Below, piece by piece: positions 41,745 through 45,765 of a DNA stretch of 45,765 nt (the first letter of the stretch is position 1; every line of letters starts with the position of its first letter). A program made the position numbers and the translations under genes. Location: positions 1 to 45,765 of the forward strand of contig JAFGEL010000099.1 of the NCBI GenBank assembly GCA_016931615.1, read 5' to 3'. The stretch comes from Desulfuromonadales bacterium (lineage in GTDB: Bacteria > Desulfobacterota > Desulfuromonadia > Desulfuromonadales > Geopsychrobacteraceae). The notes under the pieces were generated by a model that was not told where the DNA came from, searched no databases, and worked only from the letters and a program-made list of their open reading frames with translations.

Positions 41745-42077
41745 ATGCAAAAACTGGAAGGCGAACAAACCTTGATGCGTATTTTTATCGGTGAGTCCGA
41801 TCGCTATCAGAAACGCCCGCTGCATGAAGTGCTGGTTGAACTGTTCCGCAAGGAAGGTTTTGCCGGTGCGACGGTGTTGAAAGGGGTTGCCGGTTTTGGT
41901 GCCAACTCGGTGCTGCACACCGATCGTCTGCTGTGCATGTCCCAGGACTTGCCTGTGGTGATTGAGGTAGTTGATCATGAAGCAAAAATCGAAAAAATTA
42001 TTCCACGCCTCGACGAGATGTTGAAAGGTGGCATGATCACCCTCGAGAAGGCCCGGGTGATCCGCTATAAAGTTTAA
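41745..42077 (+). CDS. DUF190 family protein
   Basis: A 110-residue protein of the DUF190 family (PII-like fold), often found beside crcB and presumed to modulate fluoride export. Typical phrases are RIFIGESDRY, GFAGATVLKGVAGFG and LPVVIEVVD. The ATG at 41745 follows GGGAG; an ATG four codons earlier is less well placed. 27 bases after crcB. Confidence 0.92.
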   Translation: MQKLEGEQTLMRIFIGESDRYQKRPLHEVLVELFRKEGFAGATVLKGVAGFGANSVLHTDRLLCMSQDLPVVIEVVDHEAKIEKIIPRLDEMLKGGMITLEKARVIRYKV

Positions 42078-42089
42078 AGGTAGATAGCC

Positions 42090-42533
42090 ATGATTAAACG
42101 CTTATTACAGGTTTTCTCCTCTTCTGAGGCACAGCATGATGGCTCCCCGGACGAGCGGATTCCTCTTGCTGCGGCGGTCTTACTGCTCGAAGTCGCGCAC
42201 ACGGATGGGGAGTTTCACCCCTCTGAGCAGGAGCTGCTCGGCCAACTGCTGCAGGAACATTTCTCTGTATCGGCGGATGCAGTTGAGGAATTGCTTGAGC
42301 TGGCTGATGAAAAACGCAAACAAAGTTACGATCTTCATCAGTTCACCCGCGATATTAATGCCGGTTTCAGTCAGTCGGAGAAGGAACGGATTATCGAGGC
42401 TGTCTGGCAGCTGGTTTACGCTGATGGACGCCTTGATCATTACGAAGAAGCTCTCATGCGCCAGTTGGGGACGCTGATTGGTCTTTCGCACCGTCAGTTG
42501 ATCGAAGCAAAACTGAGAGTGTCACGAGCGTGA
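42090..42533 (+). CDS. TerB-family helical protein
   Basis: A 147-residue protein resembling the TerB/tellurite-resistance superfamily, an all-helical domain with paired acidic motifs: LLLEVAHTDGEFHPSEQELL and VWQLVYADGRLDHYEEALM. These DG-bearing repeats can bind metal ions. The name does not imply tellurite resistance; many such proteins work in other processes. The stop is overlapped by the next GTG (GTGA). Confidence 0.85.
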   Translation: MIKRLLQVFSSSEAQHDGSPDERIPLAAAVLLLEVAHTDGEFHPSEQELLGQLLQEHFSVSADAVEELLELADEKRKQSYDLHQFTRDINAGFSQSEKERIIEAVWQLVYADGRLDHYEEALMRQLGTLIGLSHRQLIEAKLRVSRA

Positions 42534-43135
42534 AACATGCCCTGACCCACATCGTCACCCGGGGGCACGAATTTCTGGCCGAGGTGGTGAGCCCGGGGGA
42601 CCTGGTCGTTGATCTGACTGCCGGCAATGGTCTGGATACCCTGGCATTGTTCAGGCTGGTCGGTGAAGAGGGCCAGATCGTGGCTTTTGACATCCAGCAT
42701 CAAGCCTTGGTTAAAACTCGGGCTTTGCTTGAATCCCATGGTGCCGGGGTCCGTCAGGTTGAAGATAAAACAGCTCCGCTTGCTCGCCGGGCGGGGATCG
42801 ACCTGGTTGCGACCAGTCATGAAAATCTCAAACGGTACTTGAGGAACGCCCCGCAGGGGATCATCGCAAATTTGGGCTACCTTCCCGGCGGCGATCAGGC
42901 TATCATAACGCGCCTTGAATCGACCCTGTCGGCGTTGCGGCAGGCCGTGGAGCTGTTGGCTGTCAATGGTCGAATGGCGATTGTTGCTTACCCCGGACAC
43001 GCCGGGGGTGACCATGAAGCTGCCGCCGTCGGCGATTTTTTTGCGCGCCTGCCGGAGCGTGAATTTCAGGTTCTGCAGTTGCGGATCAGTAATCGCCCGC
43101 AGGCACCTGTCTTGTTTGTTGCTGAAAAATGTTGA
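42530..43135 (+). CDS. Class I SAM-dependent methyltransferase, MnmM/YtqB-like
   Basis: A 201-residue methyltransferase of the YtqB family (Pfam rRNA_methylase), whose Bacillus member MnmM makes mnm5s2U at tRNA position 34. Signatures are DLTAGNGLDTLAL (SAM loop), NLGYLPGGD, GHAGGDHEAAAV and NRPQAPVLFVAEK. A tRNA target is likely but based on the family only. GTG start overlapping terB-like by four bases. Confidence 0.88.
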   Translation: MKHALTHIVTRGHEFLAEVVSPGDLVVDLTAGNGLDTLALFRLVGEEGQIVAFDIQHQALVKTRALLESHGAGVRQVEDKTAPLARRAGIDLVATSHENLKRYLRNAPQGIIANLGYLPGGDQAIITRLESTLSALRQAVELLAVNGRMAIVAYPGHAGGDHEAAAVGDFFARLPEREFQVLQLRISNRPQAPVLFVAEKC

Positions 43136-43154
43136 TAAGGAGTGAGGGGAGACA

Positions 43155-44030
43155 ATGTTGAAGAGAATGTTGATACTGCTGCTCGTGGCCGCGTTCCTGT
43201 GCCTGGGCATGCAGTTGTTTGCCGCGCAGCAGGGGCCGGGGGATCCGGTCATTGTTGCCAAAAGAACCGCAGATCTTTCGCCTGACGAGGCTTTTGATGC
43301 CGACTTTGGTGATGACCTGGGCGCTGCCGAAGTCCCCAAAAAACTGATCTCCGACCCTTTGGAACCCCTGAATCGGGGGGTTTTCTGGGTCAATGACAAG
43401 CTTTATTTCTATCTGTTCAAACCGATCGCCCGGGGTTATCGCCTGGTGGTACCCAGGCAGGCGCGGGTTTCGGTCGGCAATGTCTTTTCAAATATCGCTA
43501 CCCCGATTCGTGCCGGAAATGCCCTGCTGCAACTCAAATTCAGAGATTTCGGTACGGAACTTTACCGTTTTGTCATCAATACGACCTTTGGTATCGGCGG
43601 CCTTTTTGACCTCGCCGAGTCGGTTGCCGGGGTCAAGCCGGTCATCGAAGATTTCGGCCAGACCCTCGGCTATTACGGATCCGGGCACGGGTTTTACCTG
43701 GTGTTGCCCGTGGTCGGTCCGTCCAGCCTGAGGGATGGAGCAGGCAGCTTTGTTGACTCTTTTGCCGATCCTTTCCGCTATGCCGACCTGGAAACTCTGG
43801 AATACTTCGGCATCAAATTCTGGGATGCGGAAAACCGTCTGTCGCTGGATCGTGATACCTACGAAGGCATCGTTCGGGATTCCATCGATCCCTACCTGTT
43901 TATCCGCGCCGCCTATGCGCAGCGACGCTTGGCACAAGTTGGTCAGAACACGTATAATATTAATCTGTTTCAGAACCCGTTGTTTGATACCGATCTCTTT
44001 GATCCTTTTGACTGGTTTGGATTTGAATGA
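43155..44030 (+). CDS. mlaA: MlaA (VacJ) outer-membrane lipid transport protein
   Basis: A 291-residue member of the VacJ/MlaA family, which removes phospholipids from the outer leaflet of the outer membrane and passes them to MlaC. Conserved parts are DPLEPLNRGVFWVNDKLY, GTELYRFVINTTFGIGGLFD and GHGFYLVLPVVGPSSLRD. A signal peptide (about 1-23) is present, but no good lipobox, so unlike the E. coli protein it may not be lipidated. GGAG precedes the ATG. It overlaps mlaC by four bases. Confidence 0.93.
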   Translation: MLKRMLILLLVAAFLCLGMQLFAAQQGPGDPVIVAKRTADLSPDEAFDADFGDDLGAAEVPKKLISDPLEPLNRGVFWVNDKLYFYLFKPIARGYRLVVPRQARVSVGNVFSNIATPIRAGNALLQLKFRDFGTELYRFVINTTFGIGGLFDLAESVAGVKPVIEDFGQTLGYYGSGHGFYLVLPVVGPSSLRDGAGSFVDSFADPFRYADLETLEYFGIKFWDAENRLSLDRDTYEGIVRDSIDPYLFIRAAYAQRRLAQVGQNTYNINLFQNPLFDTDLFDPFDWFGFE

Positions 44031-44626
44031 TGAAAAAAATATTTTTGGTTGGTTTGTTGGTATTGATTTCCGCTGTTTATTGTTACGCTGTGCCTGAACC
44101 TCAGGCACAGGTTGAGACCATGGTCAACTCGGTGCTCAGTGTCATGCAGAATCCCGAGTTGAGTGTCGAAGAAAAGAAAGAGCAGATCAGTGGCCGCGTG
44201 CAACAATTTCTGGATATTGCGTCGATGTCGCAGCGCACTCTCGGCACCTACTGGGATGGCGCCACCCCCGAACAGCGCCGGTATTTTTCCGAGTTGTTCG
44301 TCAAGGTTCTTGAAGGGACCTACCTGAATCGCATTGACGATTACTCAGACGGAGCGGTGAAATACCAGAAACAGCGTGTCAAGGACGATAAGGCGATTAT
44401 CGACACGGTGATTGTTGCCAAAGAACTGGAAATTCCCGTGCAGTACAAGATGATTTTTGTCGACGGGCGCTGGCAGGTGTTTGACTTGGTGATTGAAGGA
44501 GTCAGCCTGATCAGGAATTATCGAGAAAGCTATGGTGAGATCATCCGACGTGAGGGCTATGAAGGACTGTTTGCCCTGATGGAAGAGAAGGTGGGTGCGG
44601 CTCCGCAGGAGCAGGTGGTTCAGTAG
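44027..44626 (+). CDS. mlaC: MlaC periplasmic phospholipid-binding protein
   Basis: A 199-residue MlaC/Ttg2D protein with signal peptide (about 1-21, VYCYA). Conserved parts are DIASMSQRTLGTYWDGATPEQ, FVKVLEGTYLNRI and IEGVSLIRNYRESYGEII. It shuttles phospholipids across the periplasm between MlaA and the inner-membrane Mla complex, whose genes (mlaDEF) are not in the window. ATG overlaps mlaA by four bases. A terminator follows. Confidence 0.93.
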   Translation: MMKKIFLVGLLVLISAVYCYAVPEPQAQVETMVNSVLSVMQNPELSVEEKKEQISGRVQQFLDIASMSQRTLGTYWDGATPEQRRYFSELFVKVLEGTYLNRIDDYSDGAVKYQKQRVKDDKAIIDTVIVAKELEIPVQYKMIFVDGRWQVFDLVIEGVSLIRNYRESYGEIIRREGYEGLFALMEEKVGAAPQEQVVQ

Positions 44627-44662
44627 ATTATCTTCCTCCATAGAATTATAAGTAGCAATCAG

Positions 44663-44697
44663 AAGGCGCCTTCCTCAAAATGGAAGGCGCCTTTTTT
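44663..44697 (+). terminator. Rho-independent terminator after mlaC
   Basis: A 12-bp stem AAGGCGCCTTCC/GGAAGGCGCCTT (44663-44674 and 44682-44693) with a 7-base loop and six T (44692-44697). Confidence 0.92.
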
Positions 44698-44719
44698 GAT
44701 GGCACGGGAAAATAGTGTA

Positions 44720-44763
44720 ATTAACATTCGCCTATGTTAATATTTGAAAAAGCTAACTATATT
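44720..44763 (+). promoter_or_regulatory. CRP/FNR-like palindrome and -10 element before hemerythrin genes
   Basis: A perfect 8+6+8 palindrome ATTAACAT-N6-ATGTTAAT (44720-44741) is followed by TATATT (44758-44763). If transcription starts near 44770-44772, the palindrome centre is about -40 to -41.5, the placement of a class II CRP/FNR-family activator site. There is no good -35 hexamer, which also fits an activated promoter. The regulator is unknown. Confidence 0.5.
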
Positions 44764-44780
44764 TTTCTCAGAAGATCTTT

Positions 44781-45197
44781 ATGGCTGTCATTGCATGGAA
44801 AGAAGTCTATGAAACAGGCATTGTGGCTCTGGATAACGAACACAAGGCCTTGGTTGCGGAGGTGAATCATCTCTATGAGGCTATCCGTGAAAAGCGTGGT
44901 GAAGAGGTGCTGGGTGAGATTCTGACCATGCTCCAAAAATATACCGTCGATCATTTTCAGCATGAAGAAAAATTGATGGCCGAATACGGTTTTTCCGGTC
45001 TTGAAGAGCATAAAGAGGTCCATGCCGATTTGATTCAGTCTGTTGAAGATATTAAGCAGCGGCCCAGCTCCGGTACGGAAAAACTGGCCAGGGAGCTGAT
45101 GCAGTTTTTGCGGGGTTGGGTGATGGCGCACATTGTTGAGATAGACAAGAAGTATGGACCCTTCCTTGAATCGAGAGCCGGCAGGTTCGTCGAATAA
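44781..45197 (+). CDS. Bacteriohemerythrin
   Basis: A 138-residue single-domain hemerythrin that binds oxygen at a di-iron site. The full ligand set is present: H21 (DNEHKAL), H58 and E62 (DHFQHEEK), H77 and H81 (EEHKEVH), H117 and D122 (HIVEIDKK). Cytoplasmic. It may supply or scavenge oxygen in an anaerobe exposed to air. ATG start with a weak Shine-Dalgarno. The second hemerythrin gene follows 30 bases later. Confidence 0.94.
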   Translation: MAVIAWKEVYETGIVALDNEHKALVAEVNHLYEAIREKRGEEVLGEILTMLQKYTVDHFQHEEKLMAEYGFSGLEEHKEVHADLIQSVEDIKQRPSSGTEKLARELMQFLRGWVMAHIVEIDKKYGPFLESRAGRFVE

Positions 45198-45227
45198 TAC
45201 AAATATTGGGGGGGTATGAGGTGGTAG

Positions 45228-45689
45228 ATGGATCTGATTCATTGGGATGAATCCCTGGAAACCGGGCTGTCCGAGGTCGATAAACAGCATCATCATCTGG
45301 TTGATGTGACCAATCGGTTTGGAACTCTGTTGTCTCACGATGAGATCCGCCCGGCGGATATTGCGTCATTATTGGAGGAATTAATCTCCTATACGCAATA
45401 TCACTTTGAAGAAGAAGAAAAAGTCATGCGTCAAGCCGGGATCGATCAACGCCATCTCGACCTGCATGAAAAGGAGCATCAGAGCTTTTTTCAGGATGTA
45501 ACGGTTTTACAGCAGCAGTGGTTGTCGGATGAAAAGGTCTCCTATGGCAATCTCTTCGAATACCTGGTCAATTGGCTAGTGTTTCATATCCTTGGATCCG
45601 ATAAAAACATGGCCCGACAGATCGATGCGATCAACACCGGCCGAACCCCCAATCAGGCTTTTGAAGAGCAGGAAAAGAATTTAGTTTGA
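45228..45689 (+). CDS. Bacteriohemerythrin, second copy
   Basis: A 153-residue hemerythrin with ligands H21 (DKQHHH), H59 and E63 (YHFEEEEK), H80 and H84 (LHEKEH), H120 and D125 (HILGSDKN). It shares the fold and ligands with the preceding protein but is quite different in sequence and has an extra C-terminal tail of about 20 residues, so the pair is an old duplication or a joining of two lineages. GGTGG precedes the ATG. Probably co-transcribed with the first. Confidence 0.94.
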   Translation: MDLIHWDESLETGLSEVDKQHHHLVDVTNRFGTLLSHDEIRPADIASLLEELISYTQYHFEEEEKVMRQAGIDQRHLDLHEKEHQSFFQDVTVLQQQWLSDEKVSYGNLFEYLVNWLVFHILGSDKNMARQIDAINTGRTPNQAFEEQEKNLV

Positions 45690-45697
45690 AGTAGAAA

Positions 45698-45717
45698 CCC
45701 CCGTCCTCTGGACGGGG
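45698..45717 (+). repeat. Hairpin after second hemerythrin gene
   Basis: CCCCGTCC (45699-45706) pairs with GGACGGGG (45710-45717) around TCT. No T run follows, so it is not a classic terminator; the following bases (CCTTTGGC..AAAGG, to about 45750) can form another weak stem. It may be the start of a repeat or RNA structure that continues past the window. Confidence 0.5.
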
Positions 45718-45765
45718 TCAGAGTCCTTTGGCTTTGCCTAAAGGGCTCATGGCAGACCATATTCA

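Noticed and set aside
44757..45338. A 193-codon minus-strand frame over the hemerythrin genes
   Set aside because: Both hemerythrins keep all iron ligands on the plus strand, so the antisense frame is a shadow.
1..45765. CRISPR array, tRNA genes, prophage or toxin-antitoxin genes
   Set aside because: No regular repeat-spacer pattern, no tRNA cloverleaf and no phage or toxin-antitoxin families were recognised by eye; a tRNA or covariance scan was not possible here.

Overview
The window looks like chromosomal DNA from a Deltaproteobacterium of the Desulfuromonadales group (Desulfuromonas/Geobacter/Pelobacter-like). This is inferred from gene content: an acetate:succinyl-CoA transferase-like enzyme typical of acetate-oxidising desulfuromonads, NtrY/NtrX, LpxC and Mla genes of a Gram-negative envelope, bacteriohemerythrins, and a 5S rRNA 3' end of the Geobacter/Desulfuromonas type. 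No 16S sequence, tRNA, CRISPR array, transposase or phage gene was seen.

Layout. 1-90: 3' end of a 5S rRNA and its terminator. 135-4844 (minus): lpxC, then ntrY-ntrX. 5210-7222 (minus): a phasin-like coiled-coil gene and ubiB/aarF. 7462-12709 (minus): yebC-ruvC-ruvA-ruvB plus a 776-residue protein of unknown function, tightly packed. 12812-13618 (minus): a cytidylate-kinase-like protein fused to a BON domain. 13899-15363 (plus): a MidA-type methyltransferase and a NifU-like Fe-S scaffold, each with its own promoter. 15426-18423 (minus): a YcxB-like membrane protein, then a lipase, YjbQ and DUF362-ferredoxin cluster. 18568-20180 (plus): xerC and a 2-Cys peroxiredoxin.

20385-38325 (plus) is an almost complete MSHA-type type IV pilus locus of about 18 kb: inner-membrane platform (MshI, PilN-like, MshJ), MshK, secretin MshL, MshM, MshN, ATPase MshE, platform protein MshG, six prepilins (MshB-, A-, C-, D-, O- and P-like) and a giant MshQ with LamG and DUF6701 regions. 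MshE keeps the tandem MshEN motifs known to bind c-di-GMP. The locus is interrupted between mshG and the first pilin by a GxxExxY nuclease-family gene enclosed by a 31-bp imperfect inverted repeat. A short non-coding relative of the same repeat lies just before mshA. This element pair is the most unusual feature seen here.

38502-41136 (minus): the CoA-transferase with a long leader, and bamD. 41343-44626 (plus): a probable operon of crcB, DUF190, terB-like, mnmM-like methyltransferase, mlaA and mlaC. 44781-45689 (plus): two bacteriohemerythrins behind a perfect 8+6+8 palindrome placed like a CRP/FNR-family class II activator site. Several start codons were moved downstream of the longest possible ORF because a promoter or ribosome binding site lies inside the longer version.
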